Positions 11,237-22,971 of a DNA stretch of 64,000 bases are shown here, one piece after another. The notes under the pieces are model-generated. The model made no database searches. It was not told the origin of the DNA and saw nothing but the letters and a program-made list of their open reading frames with translations. The translations under genes were made by a program, and so were the position numbers. Origin of the DNA: Heterodera schachtii (taxonomy: Eukaryota; Nematoda; Chromadorea; Rhabditida; Heteroderidae); the NCBI GenBank assembly GCA_023374025.1, contig SIJG01000011.1:561191-625190 (forward strand), in the 5' to 3' direction. The first letter of the stretch is position 1. Every line of letters begins with the position of its first letter.

Positions 11237-14200
11237 GTGATTAGAAGAGGTACAAAAGTGATGAGAAGAGGTATAAAATTGATTAGAAGAGGTACAACAG
11301 TGATGAGAAGAGGTGCAACAGTGATTAAAAGAGGTACAACAGTGATTAGAAGAGGTACAAAAGTGATGAGAAGAGGTGCAACAGTGATTAGAAGAAATAC
11401 AAAAGTGATGAGAAGAGGTATAAAATTGATTAGAAGAGGTACAACAGTGATGAGAAGAGGTGCAACAGTGATTAAAAGAGGTACAACAGTGATTAGAAGA
11501 GGTACAAAAGTGATGAGAAGAGGTGCAACAGTGATTAGAAGAAATACAAAAGTGATGAGAAGAGGTATAAAATTGATTAGAAGAGGTACAACAGTGATGA
11601 GAAGAGGTGCAACAGTGATTAAAAGAGGTACAACAGTGATTAGAAGAAGTACAAAAGTGATGAGAAGAGGTACAACAGTGATTAGAAGAAATACAAAAGT
11701 GATGAGAAGAGGTATAAAATTGATTAGAAGAGGTACAACAGTGATGAGAAGAGGTGCAACAGTGATTAAAAGAGGTACAACAGTGATTAGAAGAGGTACA
11801 AAAGTGATGAGAAGAGGTACAACAGTGATTAGAAGAAATACAAAAGTGATGAGAAGAGGTATAAAATTGATTAGAAGAGGTACAACAGTGATGAGAAGAG
11901 GTGCAACAGTGATTAAAAGAGGTACAACAGTGATTAGAAGAGGTACAAAAGTGATGAGAAGAGGTGCAACAGTGATTAGAAGAAATACAAAAGTGATGAG
12001 AAGAGGTATAAAATTGATTAGAAGAGGTACAACAGTGATGAGAAGAGGTGCAACAGTGATTAAAAGAGGTACAACAGTGATTAGAAGAAGTACAAAAGTG
12101 ATGAGAAGAGGTACAACAGTGATTAGAAGAAATACAAAAGTGATGAGAAGAGGTATAAAATTGATTAGAAGAGGTACAACAGTGATGAGAAGAGGTACAA
12201 CAGTGATTAGAAGAGGTACAAAAGTGATGAGAAGAGGTACAACAGTGATTAGAAGAAATACAAAAGTGATGAGAAGAGGTATAAAATTGATTAGAAGAGG
12301 TACAACAGTGATGAGAAGAGGTGCAACAGTGATTAAAAGAGGTACAACAGTGATTAGAAGAGGTACAAAAGTGATGAGAAGAGGTACAACAGTGATTAGA
12401 AGAAATACAAAAGTGATGAGAAGAGGTATAAAATTGATTAGAAGAGGTGCAACAGTGATTAAAAGAGGTACAACAGTGATTAGAAGAAGTACAAAAGTGA
12501 TGAGAAGAGGTACAACAGTGATTAGAAGAAATACAAAAGTGATGAGAAGAGGTATAAAATTGATTAGAAGAGGTACAACAGTGATGAGAAGAGGTGCAAC
12601 AGTGATTAAAAGAGGTACAACAGTGATTAGAAGAGGTACAAAAGTGATGAGAAGAGGTACAACAGTGATTAGAAGAAATACAAAAGTGATGAGAAGAGGT
12701 ATAAAATTGATTAGAAGAGGTACAACAGTGATGAGAAGAGGTGCAACAGTGATTAAAAGAGGTACAACAGTGATTAGAAGAGGTACAAAAGTGATGAGAA
12801 GAGGTACAACAGTGATTAGAAGAAATACAAAAGTGATGAGAAGAGGTATAAAATTGATTAGAAGAGGTGCAACAGTGATTAAAAGAGGTACAACAGTGAT
12901 TAGAAGAGGTACAAAAGTGATGAGAAGAGGTACAACAGTGATTAGAAGAAATACAAAAGTGATGAGAAGAGGTATAAAATTGATTAGAAGAGGTGCAACA
13001 GTGATTAAAAGAGGTACAACAGTGATTAGAAGAAGTACAAAAGTGATGAGAAGAGGTACAACAGTGATTAGAAGAAATACAAAAGTGATGAGAAGAGGTA
13101 TAAAATTGATTAGAAGAGGTACAACAGTGATGAGAAGAGGTGCAACAGTGATTAAAAGAGGTACAACAGTGATTAGAAGAAGTACAAAAGTGATGAGAAG
13201 AGGTACAACAGTGATTAGAAGAAATACAAAAGTGATGAGAAGAGGTATAAAATTGATTAGAAGAGGTGCAACAGTGATGAGAAGAGGTGCAACAGTGATT
13301 AAAAGAGGTACAACAGTGATTAGAAGAAGTACAAAAGTGATGAGAAGAGGTACAACAGTGATTAGAAGAAATACAAAAGTGATGAGAAGAGGTATAAAAT
13401 TGATTAGAAGAGGTGCAACAGTGATTAGAAGAGGTACAAAAGTGATGAGAAGAGGTACAACAGTGATTAGAAGAAATACAAAAGTGATGAGAAGAGGTAT
13501 AAAATTGATTAGAAGAAATACAAAAGTGATGAGAAGAGGTATAAAATTGATTAGAAGAGGTACAACAGTGATTAGAAGAGGTACAAAAGTGATGAGAAGA
13601 GGTGCAACAGTGATTAGAAGAAATACAAAAGTGATGAGAAGAGGTATAAAATTGATTAGAAGAGGTACAACAGTGATGAGAAGAGGTGCAACAGTGATTA
13701 AAAGAGGTACAACAGTGATTAGAAGAAGTACAAAAGTGATGAGAAGAGGTACAACAGTGATTAGAAGAAATACAAAAGTGATGAGAAGAGGTATAAAATT
13801 GATTAGAAGAGGTGCAACAGTGATGAGAAGAGGTGCAACAGTGATTAAAAGAGGTACAACAGTGATTAGAAGAAGTACAAAAGTGATGAGAAGAGGTACA
13901 ACAGTGATTAGAAGAAATACAAAAGTGATGAGAAGAGGTATAAAATTGATTAGAAGAGGTACAACAGTGATGAGAAGAGGTGCAACAGTGATTAAAAGAG
14001 GTACAACAGTGATTAGAAGAGGTACAAAAGTGATGAGAAGAGGTACAACAGTGATTAGAAGAAATACAAAAGTGATGAGAAGAGGTATAAAATTGATTAG
14101 AAGAGGTGCAACAGTGATTAAAAGAGGTACAACAGTGATTAGAAGAGGTACAAAAGTGATGAGAAGAGGTACAACAGTGATTAGAAGAGGTACAAAAGTG

Positions 14201-14398
14201 ATGAGAAGAGGTACAACAGTGATTAGAAGAAATACAAAAGTGATGAGAAGAGGTGCAACAGTGATTAGAAGAAATACAAAAGTGATGAGAAGAGGTATAA
14301 AATTGATTAGAAGAGGTACATCAGTGATGAGAAGAGGTACAACAGTGATTAGAAGAGGTACAATGGTGATTAAAAGAGAGAGGTACAACAAATGGTAG
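11237..14398. repeat. 21-bp satellite in 147-bp higher-order repeats
   Basis: About 150 copies of a purine-rich unit like GTGATTAGAAGAGGTACAAC plus A. Variant units come in a fixed order. The diagnostic GTATAAAATTG unit recurs at 11271, 11418, 11565, 11712, 11859, 12006 and 12153, exactly 147 bp apart (seven units), then with 126-bp steps where one unit is lost. Because 21 is a multiple of three and the unit lacks stops in these frames, both strands are open for more than 1,050 codons (heptads such as VIRRGTT on plus and ITVVPLL on minus). I see no promoter, introns or conserved domain and do not regard either frame as a gene. Confidence 0.9.
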
Positions 14399-14399
14399 A

Positions 14400-15640
14400 A
14401 GAGGTACAAAAATGCATTAATAATTTTGAAAAATTGTAAAATAATTACTCTTTATATTAATAAAAAAAGACTTTGAAGTTTATAATAATTTAAATTTATT
14501 TAAATTGAAATGAAATTTCTGACAAACTCAAATAAAAACAATATATGAAATTCTTTAATTAAACAAAAAATTAATTTTAAAAAATTTTTCACAAAAAAAT
14601 AATTTAATTTAAATAAAAAAATTAATTAAAAAAAACAAACACTCTTTTAAATGAATAAAAAAGATTAAAAATAACTCAAAATAAATAGAAAAATAATGTA
14701 CACCGCCCGGATCCGAACTCCCCCCCCCTCCTCAAAATGATGTCTCAGAATCCCCAATCACACAGGGATTCTGAGGTAGTAATGATGTGTAAAATAAAAA
14801 CTGATTGCATATTCGTGATCAGCGTCATAAAATGGACCTAAAGACATATTTTTGGAAGATTTTTTTGAAAAAAAATTTTCCACTCAAAAATCCTGGTCAC
14901 CCCCCTTTGGTCCCGAATCTCAAAATCACTTTTATTTTTATAGCAATTTGTAAGAAAGTGATAAAAATATGAAATAAAATTTATCTTATAGAGCAAAAAA
15001 TTGCGGATTTTTGTAGTATTTTACTTTTCCAGAATAGCTTTTCAGAAGGCAGTTACGAATTTTTTCTGAAAAATCGAAAATTTCCAGAAATTCTGGAATA
15101 ACTTTTTTTCTTTAGAAGATAGAAATCCCAAATAGATCCCATAAAATTCTCCTTATTTTTCTCTATTTTATTGCTTTATTCCATGAAAATATCCCCACAT
15201 TGAAATGAGCAATGAATTTTCAAAATTTAACCCAAAATCCAGAGGACCAAAAAATTGAAAATTTACCTCAGAAAAATATTTTTCACCCCCCTTTTGGCCC
15301 AACAAAAAATTTTTGAAAAATTCTAGGGGGCCTAGCTCGAAAAATTTTGAAAATTTCCGAACATATAATACACCATTCGATAGAGCTTTAAAAGCTATAC
15401 AATTTTGCTCTAAGCCAATTTTTGGCTAAAACCGACTCCTGACGAGTTATGGGCCCGGGACTCAAATGTCCCGCTCTGGCCAAAATTTTTTTCTATTTCC
15501 GGGAAAAAATCGAAATTTTTTCGAAAAAATACCATTCGATAGAGCTCGAAAAACTGTTGCTTGAAAGTGCTCCCCGTTTTTCTGTGAAAAATCGGCAAAA
15601 AATCCTAAAATTCAAAAACCCCAAAACCGACTTTTTTTGG
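14400..15640. other. Intergenic, AT-rich
   Basis: No gene is seen. A hairpin CTCAGAATCCC/GGGATTCTGAG lies at about 14745-14774. Short phrases such as CCATTCGATAGAGCT are repeated at 15373 and 15533, indicating old repeats. Confidence 0.4.
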
Positions 15641-16290
15641 CCCGCCTATTGTAAAGCCAAGTCTTCCCGTTGTCATGCTGGCCCTAACTTTGTCATAATC
15701 AATTAAAGCCCTCCTTTTCTCATATAGGCATCCCTCTGTCATGCTATTTTAGCCCTCCTATTGTAAAGCCAATTTTGCCCTCCCATGTTATGCCCAATTT
15801 TCCCTCCTATTGTAAAGCCGATTTGCCCTCACCTTGTCATGCATAATTTTGGCGCTCCCGTTGTCATGCCTGATTTTGGCCACCCTCTGTCATGTCAATT
15901 TTTCCCTCCTATTCTAAAGCCGTTTTGGCCCTCACCTTGTCATGCCTAATTTCGGCGCGCCCTTTGTAATGCCAATTTTGGCCCGCCTATTGTAAAGGCA
16001 AGTCTTCCCGTTGTCATGCTGGCCCTACTTTTGTCAGAATCAATTAACGCTCTCCTTTTCTCATGTACGCCTTCCCTCTGGCATGCCATTTTAGCCCTCC
16101 TATTGTAAAGCAAATTTGGTCCTCCCTTGTTATGCCCAATTTTCCCTCCTATTGTAAAGCCGATTTGGCCCTCACCTTGTCATGCCTGATTTTGGCCATC
16201 CCTTTTTCTCATATACGCCTTCCCTCTGGCATGCCAATTTTGCCCTCCATTTATTATGCCCGATACTGGCCCTCCCAATAGAAAGCAATT
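15640..16290. repeat. Degenerate tandem array (ATTGTAAAG / CTTGTCATGCC units)
   Basis: About twenty imperfect units of 30-35 bp alternate CCTCCTATTGTAAAGCC with CCCTCACCTTGTCATGCC, separated by ATTTTGGC. A larger block is duplicated: 15640-15760 resembles 15975-16110. Confidence 0.75.
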
Positions 16291-16423
16291 TTGCTCTGGC
16301 AATATCATTCACTATTTGATATGAACTTATTATAAAAAAAGCCTATTTTATTACTTTTGTATTTAGGCATTTCCATCATTTTTATCCTTTGACAGGATTA
16401 GAAAATTGTCTTTCAACTCAAAA

Positions 16424-16642
16424 ATGCTGACGATCATTTTTCTGACTGTGAGTTATTGCATTTTTATGTGCACTCTTCCCATAAATGGATCTAGCAAGGT
16501 CGGTTATATATCATTAAAAAAAATTAAATATATTACAGAATTTTTGATTCAAAGTTTTAGTTTGGGTACTATGAGATTAAATTGCAAATTAAAAAATAAT
16601 TGCACAGTAACTTTGTCCTTACGCAACACAAGCTGCGCTTAA
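16424..16642 (+). CDS. Possible small secreted protein, 72 aa
   Basis: I do not recognise a family. The frame starts MLTIIFLTVSYCIFMC, a classic signal-peptide h-region, with a likely cleavage site near PINGSS. The mature part would be about 48 aa, Lys-rich, with three Cys (NCKLKNNC and TSCA at the C-terminus). A TTTGACAG acceptor-like sequence lies 26 bp upstream, so it could be an exon of a longer gene or a single-exon gene with a spliced leader. The ATG at 16424 is preferred over the upstream TTG. It sits between repeats and could be a chance frame. Confidence 0.3.
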   Translation: MLTIIFLTVSYCIFMCTLPINGSSKVGYISLKKIKYITEFLIQSFSLGTMRLNCKLKNNCTVTLSLRNTSCA

Positions 16643-17460
16643 AAATTAATTCCTTTAAAATTAAAAAAAATTTAAATGTGCAAACTTTTATTTAGTCAAT
16701 TCTTACATCCGTTTAAACGTAGAGTTAGACGTGGGCTAGTTTCTATTTGGACTTAGACCTGAATACATATAAAATTTTAAATCTTGAACAGACCGAGCCT
16801 TGTAAATATACAAAAAATATATATCAAAAAACTACAAAGTTTCATAATTTTTCAACATTCTGTTACCAATTCATACATTTTTCATAAATTTTCACTGGTT
16901 CTTTTTATGCAATGAATTGTAATAAGTCTAGCAAAAATATTCGTTAAAAATCTTTCGATTCCTAACTTCTTAAAATTTACTATGTTTTTAAATTAGATTG
17001 TTGCAATTTTTAGACAATTAAAAAAGTTTTTTTTAATCATTAATTTGGTGCGTGGTGCTGGGGTATTTCATAGCGTAAAAAATCATCTACCAAAAAATTC
17101 AAATTTGGCCAGACTATGAAAGTTGTATTTTCTTTTCAAGAATTTTTTCTTTAAGCTTCATCTTGTTAAGCAAATTGGATTTGATAAATCGATTAAAATA
17201 AATTTCAAGTCGTTAACATGTTCATAAGCTGTTCTCCAATTAAAAATTAACTTTTTCAAAAATTATTTGAGAAAGAATTTTTTGAAATTGAATCATCAGA
17301 GCTTTAGAATGCATTTTCCTTATTTTATTTGAAATTTTTGAAAACAAAAAACAAAGCAATCATTTTTTGACACGGCCTAGTATGTGTAGAACGATTTTTG
17401 AAATATGCCCATGGTAGAAGGCTCTTTGAAACGCCCTAGCATCATGAAAAACCCGACAGG
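16643..17460. other. Intergenic, AT-rich
   Basis: Nothing coding is seen. About 16715-16760 resembles 57205-57250 (GTTAGACGTGG, TAGTTTCT and a TTAGACC phrase), a short old repeat. Confidence 0.35.
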
Positions 17461-17471
17461 TAGTCACTCGA

Positions 17472-17726
17472 ATGGCAAAATTTGTGGAAGAATTTGGTAA
17501 AAAACTTGGGGACGAAGAAATGGTATCTTATTTTGGCATTATGTATTTGATGAAAAAACATTGGCATTGTGAAAACATTGACAAAAATTTATTCGCCGAA
17601 CATGAGCAGAAACAATGCAAAGAACATCGAAAATATTTGGATATTATTTATGCATATTATTACCGATTATTATATGCTCCTGCTGAAGGTTTGGGTTATA
17701 AATTTAAAAATAAAAGAATTTTTTAG
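17472..17726 (+). CDS. Unrecognised small ORF or exon
   Basis: 84 codons starting MAKFVEEFGKKLGDEEM. The composition looks protein-like (acidic and basic residues mixed, His/Cys, Tyr-rich end AYYYRLLYAP) and unlike the AT-rich noise frames nearby. The phrase EQKQCKEHRKY resembles EQKRQFKEQCKKHG in the fragment at about 48600-48735, so both may come from one gene family. A GAAG|GTTTGG donor-like site lies near 17690. No domain was recognised. Confidence 0.3.
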   Translation: MAKFVEEFGKKLGDEEMVSYFGIMYLMKKHWHCENIDKNLFAEHEQKQCKEHRKYLDIIYAYYYRLLYAPAEGLGYKFKNKRIF

Positions 17727-18365
17727 AAAATTTTTTGGAAAACATCCATCATAGGTCCCAGACTCAAAATTGCATTAAAACACTTCTATAGGTTTTCTTA
17801 GGTGCTGAAAACACTTAAATCATCAAAAAAAAACTGCGCGGCAAAGCGTTTAAACCGATTTTTGAACCGGTTTAAATCACGAAAATTTGCCTCCAAAATC
17901 AGCCAAAATCTATTTTAAATAAAAAATTATTAAACAATTTTGGTTCGAAAGCTCTTACTGTTTGTATTTCTGATTTAATAAAATTAGAAAATTTTTAATA
18001 AATCGCTTTTAAATAAAGAGACCCACAATTAATTCTTAGAAATTTTAAATTTTATAAATAAAACCCACACATTCTTTATATTGTAATTTAAAGTGCCAAA
18101 TCTTCATAAACTAAAAAATCGATATTAAGTTTTTTTTTAATTGACCGGGACCTAGATAGAAAAAGCCAGGATTATGCGATCAATTCCAGTCTTGACCCCA
18201 ATCCGGTTCAACTCTGATCCCAACAAAAAAAACTGATTGCTGTCGCAGATGCAACTTTGTCTCACATACTCAGCTTCTATAAAATATTTACTATTGAGGT
18301 ATTCATTTGGGAATTAATGCCCAAAGAAGATTTTTAAGGCTCGGATGAGGATTTTCAAAATTTAG

Positions 18366-18716
18366 AGATTCGAGCTCCTTTTCGCCCATTTAGATACTTC
18401 TGTTGAAGAACCAAATATCCATTTGAAATCGGACAGTTGTGAACTGCTTTCATACTGGTCCTTAAGCAAACTGAATTTGATTTCAAAATTTTATTTTGAT
18501 GAGGAATATGGTAACAAATTCCATTACAAACTTGACGAGTTTGAGAAAGAAGAAGATTTATTGGAATCCCAGGAAGAATTGGATGTTGTCCATATTGGAG
18601 AAGAATTTGACAAATTGATGGAAGCGTGCGCCATAAAATTGAAGAAAATGGCTGAGAATGCCGAAACTGTCGCGCAGAATCCAATTTTGCAAGAAACGCC
18701 ATTTTTAAAACACTGA
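18366..18716 (+). CDS. Unrecognised possible terminal exon
   Basis: The frame is open from an AATTTAG acceptor-like site at 18365 to TGA at 18716, about 116 codons. It includes EEPNIHLKSDSCELLSYWSL and a strongly acidic stretch (EFEKEEDLLESQEELD). Codon composition is protein-like. It may be the last exon of the gene to which 17472-17726 belongs (same strand, 0.6 kb apart), but no splice pairing could be fixed. A similar nucleotide phrase at about 43000-43040 suggests a repeated origin. Confidence 0.35.
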   Translation, partial: RFELLFAHLDTSVEEPNIHLKSDSCELLSYWSLSKLNLISKFYFDEEYGNKFHYKLDEFEKEEDLLESQEELDVVHIGEEFDKLMEACAIKLKKMAENAETVAQNPILQETPFLKH

Positions 18717-19009
18717 TTGATATGGTACTGAGTTGTTACTCAAAAACAAAATTCTAAAAACAGAAATTTATATTTTGATGATTTTTTGAGTAACGCCCTA
18801 ACATCAATGCCATTGGCACTGTCCGTCGACATTTTTCCCTCGTCCTTTAGTCTGTCCTTTTTTCCACTTTTTGCCTCATTGCGAACGAGTGCCAACTTGC
18901 TGGCGTGCTCCTAAATCCACCAAAATCCGCTTTTTTCGGAGGGAAGCAAATTTTACATTCTTTCCGGGGTTTTTTTTTTTGCTGTTGTTCTGTTTATGTG
19001 GGCTCCCGG
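18717..19009. other. Intergenic
   Basis: No gene is visible. The segment has a higher GC content than its surroundings. The phrase TTACATTCTTTCCGGG recurs at about 37420-37438 as TTGCATTCTTTCCGGG. Confidence 0.3.
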
Positions 19010-19390
19010 TCAATCCGTCAGTGGACAATCCGCCAGTAACTAATCCATAAGCAAATTTATTTTTAAAATATCCAGATTTATTTAAAACCATGTAAAGTGA
19101 ATTAAATAATTTGTGTTATTTTATAAAAAATTTTGAAATAATCATTTTAAAAGAATTAAATGAAAATTTTTGAATGGACAATTAATTGAAACACAAAGTA
19201 ACTAGAAATGTTATGAATTTATAAGAAATTACATTATTAAATTTAACGACCATTTCGCAAGATTTTTAATCAGTGCTTAACAAAAAAAAATTTTTCTGAC
19301 GAATTATACACTGACGGATTATCCACTGACGAATTGTCCATTACTGACGGATTGTCCTCCACTGACGGATTGTCCACTGAGGCCAAAAAT
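19010..19390. mobile_element. Foldback with iterated ACTGACGGATTGTCC ends
   Basis: The left end carries CAATCCGTCAGTGGACAATCC. The right end carries four or five copies of the reverse complement, ACTGACGGATTGTCCACTGA, in tandem. The middle (about 19080-19300) is AT-rich and non-coding. This is a terminal-repeat foldback of unknown class. Confidence 0.5.
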
Positions 19391-19670
19391 TAAAAAAAAA
19401 ACATCAGGTCCTTGAAATTTTTTTCCAACAAAACTCTTCCACATATGAATTCATAAATTATAAGGGTCCTTGAATAAATTGACTTACTTTAACCCCTAAG
19501 TTTAAGGCATTTAGTGCCACTTTTCTATTTTTAGTGCCTTTTTCGCAATTTTTTGTGCCTAAAAATATAAGCTCTAGTTATAATTTGATAATCTTAAAAA
19601 GGCAAAGATTTTCATGAATTTTTTTCTTTGTTCAACAAAAAATACAACAAGAACACAATGCGCTAAAAAT

Positions 19671-21114
19671 TCAGTCTTCATGGTCAGTTATCAGTGCTAA
19701 AATCGGTTCAGAATTGGAAAAGGCATAGCGACATTCGATGAAAAACATTAGCATGAAAAACAAAATCCAAACCGTTAAACTTATAATTAAAATCTCTGTT
19801 TCAAACAATATCGGCGGAAGGCAAATTTGCCACAATTAAAATAATTGCAATAAGAAAGACACATGTCATTAATATACAAACGGAAATACAGCCGTGCCGT
19901 ACCGTGGGGTTGGCCATCTGTCTTCGTTTTTGTATCCGTTTTGCTTGTCGCCGGATTTCATTCTCACCGTATCCATTGTTAGCATTGTTATTGTTGTTAT
20001 TGTCCATGCGTTTTTGTCTTCTTTTTCCATGGCTTTGCGTGGTTAAATTTTTAGCTAAAATATTAATTCAAAATTATGTAATTAAAAATTGAAAAATTTA
20101 CCGGTCAATTTTTTGTTTAATGAGTTGGATTAATTTATTTATTTTAGGGTTTAATACAGCCAAACATTTTTTCGTTATAATTTGTCGGGGAATATGCAAA
20201 AAATTGGGGTCATAAACGGGAAAATTAAAAATGGGTTAATCTTTTAAAAGTTAAATTTCAATTCAATGCCCAATATTTTCTTAATAAAATGCACTTACAT
20301 TTAATCGTTTTGAAAATTAGATCCGTTGCCGCAATTAAATGTGCCAACATTTTTTGAACATTTCCTTTATTTTTATTGCTGAGAATTGATATTTTTTCAA
20401 CAATTGCTTTTGTATCAATGATTGTTCTATCATTTGACATAAATTTTAACAATTCTCCAAATGTTTCTTTATCATTGGTAAATATTTTTGCAATATTTTC
20501 ATTTGTAAATTCATTTCCCAATAATTCACATAAATTTTTGCGCAATTTGCCAAATTTGCCATCAATTTTGAATTCAAATTGGGTCCCACATAAAATGCCA
20601 AAGACATGTTTTCTCCACCACCCAATTTCCAAGTTAGTATTTATAATTTTTCTAGCTTTTATCCCATCATGGGAGGATGAAGCCGAGTCGAGCAGTTCGT
20701 TTGCCAACTTGAAGAAATCTTAATGGAATTAGAGACGATAAACCCTCAAAAATTCGGAGAGAAATTTCATTTCTATTCATAAAAATATAGGCATTAATTA
20801 AATTTGCTATACACAAAGTCGAATTTATTGAACTTTTTGATCAAAACGTACTTAGAGCATTCATGTTTTTTGACTCAATTTAAAAATAAAATGGGACTTT
20901 TGGGTACCGGCGGTGCAGGTAGGCGCCGCCGGGGAAATTTTTTGCAATTTTAACCGTTTCTTAAAGTTTTACGACAACAAAAAGCATGAAACATTTTACC
21001 ATTGTTGGTGCGTATTTTTGTCGCATTTGACATTGATTGATCACCTTTACTTGATAAGAGCGTGGCTATAGCAAATAAAAATAATTTGGGTGCAAAATTC
21101 AATGAAGGCATCAT
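19671..21114 (-). pseudogene. Family S copy 3 (S3), single frameshift in exon 3
   Basis: Exon 1 is 21114-21000 (115 bp, signal peptide LFLFAIATLLSSKG), exon 2 is 20718-20299 and exon 3 is 20054-19671, all with the family phases. The frame stays open until TGA near 19801, after NLPSADIV. Compared with S5, S6 and S8 one base is out of step here; shifting by one restores the second membrane segment and CRYAFSNSEPILALITD down to 19671. Exon 1 also offers two adjacent ATGs (21114 and 21111). Intron 1 contains a GC hairpin (20907-20932). This is the least damaged copy after S5, and an assembly error would be enough to explain the lesion. Confidence 0.75.
20907..20932. repeat. Dispersed GC hairpin (CCGGCGG...CCGCCGG)
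   Basis: CCGGCGGTGC-AGGTA-GGCGCCGCCGG type. Related hairpins with 10-11-bp stems lie at 26213-26238, 37002-37027, 57546-57570 and 59271-59296, each next to GGAAAATTT or its complement in AT-rich DNA. Confidence 0.65.
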
Positions 21115-21174
21115 AATTTATAAAATAGTTAATTTTTATTAATAATTCTAAAATATGAATATTATTGTTTAAAA

Positions 21175-21644
21175 TAGAGTGAAGCGGGACCGGAAATGTT
21201 GGGCAAAACCGGGACTGGGGCTTGCCGGGACCGGGGGCTCGGGTTTTTCTTCGGGACCGGGACCGGGAACCGGGACCAACCGGGAAATTTAAAAAATTCA
21301 AAAAAATTTAAAAAATTCAAAAAATTCAAAAAATTCAAAAAAAATTAATTTTAATTTATTTCAATTGAAAATAATACATCCAAAAGTTAAAGCTAAATTA
21401 AATTAATGAAAATTTTCAAAACATAATTTTCTTCAATTATTTCAAATAATTAATCATTTTCGGACTAAATGATCGAATAATTAAAATAAATGAGGAATTT
21501 ATATTTTGTCGAGTGGAAACACATGAGTATAAAAAAAGAAAATTCAAATATTAAAATCTCTGTAGAGGGATTGAACCAGGGTAAAGAAAAAGGGAAAGTC
21601 AAGGAGACTAGCCACTATTCCCGGCCCGGTCCCGCTTCACTCTA
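21175..21644. mobile_element. hAT-type non-autonomous element with 8-bp target duplication
   Basis: The ends are TAGAGTGAAGCGGGACCGG and its complement CCGGTCCCGCTTCACTCTA. They are flanked by the direct repeat GTTTAAAA (21167-21174 and 21645-21652). The interior iterates GGGACCGGGA. Near its right end are tRNA-like boxes on the minus strand. The insertion is just upstream of S3 exon 1 (toward its promoter). The uninterrupted target (GTTTAAAACGAGTAATTAAT) is seen near 22435 and, reversed, near 28280. Confidence 0.85.
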
Positions 21645-21654
21645 GTTTAAAACG

Positions 21655-21990
21655 AGTAATTTATTTGGTGCTATGTCATTATAAAAAAGCCATCAAAAAG
21701 GGCGTTATAAAAAAAACCATCAAATGAAAATTTCGAACAGAAAACTATCTGTAACTTTTGTCAAAGTCTACCACATTAGACATTCTTGATATCATTCGAT
21801 AGCCCTAACATTTCTCTATTAGCTCATCTAAATTTCAAAAAATTTGGCCAAGGTTGAGCAAAGTTATGGCCATAAGTACACATGTGGCCAGGTTTTTGAA
21901 TATTTTTCGCCATAACTTTTTTTAAACCTAACGAAATTTTTTGAAATTTTGCAGGCTAATAGAGGATACCTAGGGCTATCGAATCATAGC
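21655..21990. repeat. Half of a foldback element (GTTATGGCC core)
   Basis: The sequence from GTGCTATGTCATTATAAAA to about 21990 matches the left arm and centre of the complete foldback at 54848-55275 almost base for base over long stretches. Its right arm is cut by the S4 fragment. Confidence 0.65.
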
Positions 21991-22016
21991 AAGAAAATAA
22001 AAAACAAAAATAATTT

Positions 22017-22443
22017 CTAACAGAAAAAATTTTTACCCAATTTGCCAAATTTGCCATCAATTTTAAATTCAAATTGGGTCCCACATAAAATGCCAAACAC
22101 ATGTTTTCTCCACCACCCAATTTCCAAGTCGGTATTTTTAATGTTTCCGGCTTTTATCACATCATGGGAGGATGAAGCCGAGTCGAGCAGTTCGTTTGCC
22201 AACTTGAAGAAATCTTAATGGAATTAGAGACGGTAAACCCTCAGAAATTCGGAGAAGAATTTCATTTCTATTCATAAAAATATAGGCATTAATTAAATTT
22301 GCTATACACAAAGTCGAATTTATTGAACTTTTTGATCAAAACGTACTTAGAGCATTCTTTTACGACAACAAAAAGCATGAAACATTTTACCATTGTTGGT
22401 GCGTGTTTTTGTCGCATTTGATATTGACTGATTGTTTAAAACG
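22017..22443 (-). pseudogene. Family S fragment 4 (S4)
   Basis: It consists of the start of exon 2 (22199 down to about 22030), intron 1 and the last part of exon 1 (about 22443-22408). The signal-peptide part has been deleted so that GTTTAAACAAT-type upstream DNA joins CAGTCAATATC. It is nearly identical to S5 in reverse orientation and is cut at its 3' side within exon 2. Confidence 0.7.
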
Positions 22444-22464
22444 AGTAATTAATTCGATTATTAC

Positions 22465-22971
22465 TAGGGCTGCTAATTTTATGTAAATACATATTTTTTT
22501 CCTGGATTCTCCATGCTCTAATTAGTAGGAAAAACACATTCTTTTTTGTATTTTCGAACAAAATTTGGACTTTTATTTACATATTTTTACATATTTTCGG
22601 GTTTTTCTACATATTACCTATGTACATATTTTTATAGATATTTTGGGCTTTTTCGTACATATTTCGCAATTTTTCGTACATATTTTTATTTTTTAACATA
22701 TTTTGAGGATTTTGGAGAATTTATAGAAATTTTTTGTGAAAAATTAAAAAAAAAATTTTTGAAAATGTATCCCTAAAAATCGAATTTTGTGCCTATTTCA
22801 CTTTTTACCAAGAATTTTTTTCCAAAAAATAACCATGAAAAAAATTTTTATTTACATATTTTAGTACATATTTGGGGGTTTTTGTACATATTTCATACAT
22901 ATTTTAGCATTTTTTATACATATTTTATTTACATAATTCGCGATTTTTCTTACATAAAATTAGCAGCTCTA
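22465..22971. mobile_element. hAT-type element with exact empty site elsewhere
   Basis: The TIRs are TAGGGCTGCTAATTTTATGT and, on the other strand, TAGAGCTGCTAATTTTATGT. The target duplication ATTATTAC is at 22457-22464 and 22972-22979. At about 28266-28300 the reverse complement of the same flanks is joined directly across one ATTATTAC, which is the pre-insertion site. The interior iterates ACATATTT in both halves. The right-arm copy (31913-32354) is truncated. Confidence 0.92.

Noticed and set aside
11209..14409. Two overlapping 1,050-1,066-codon frames as large repetitive proteins
   Set aside because: Both arise from a stop-free 21-bp satellite; there is no start context, signal or non-repeat domain, and both strands are equally open.
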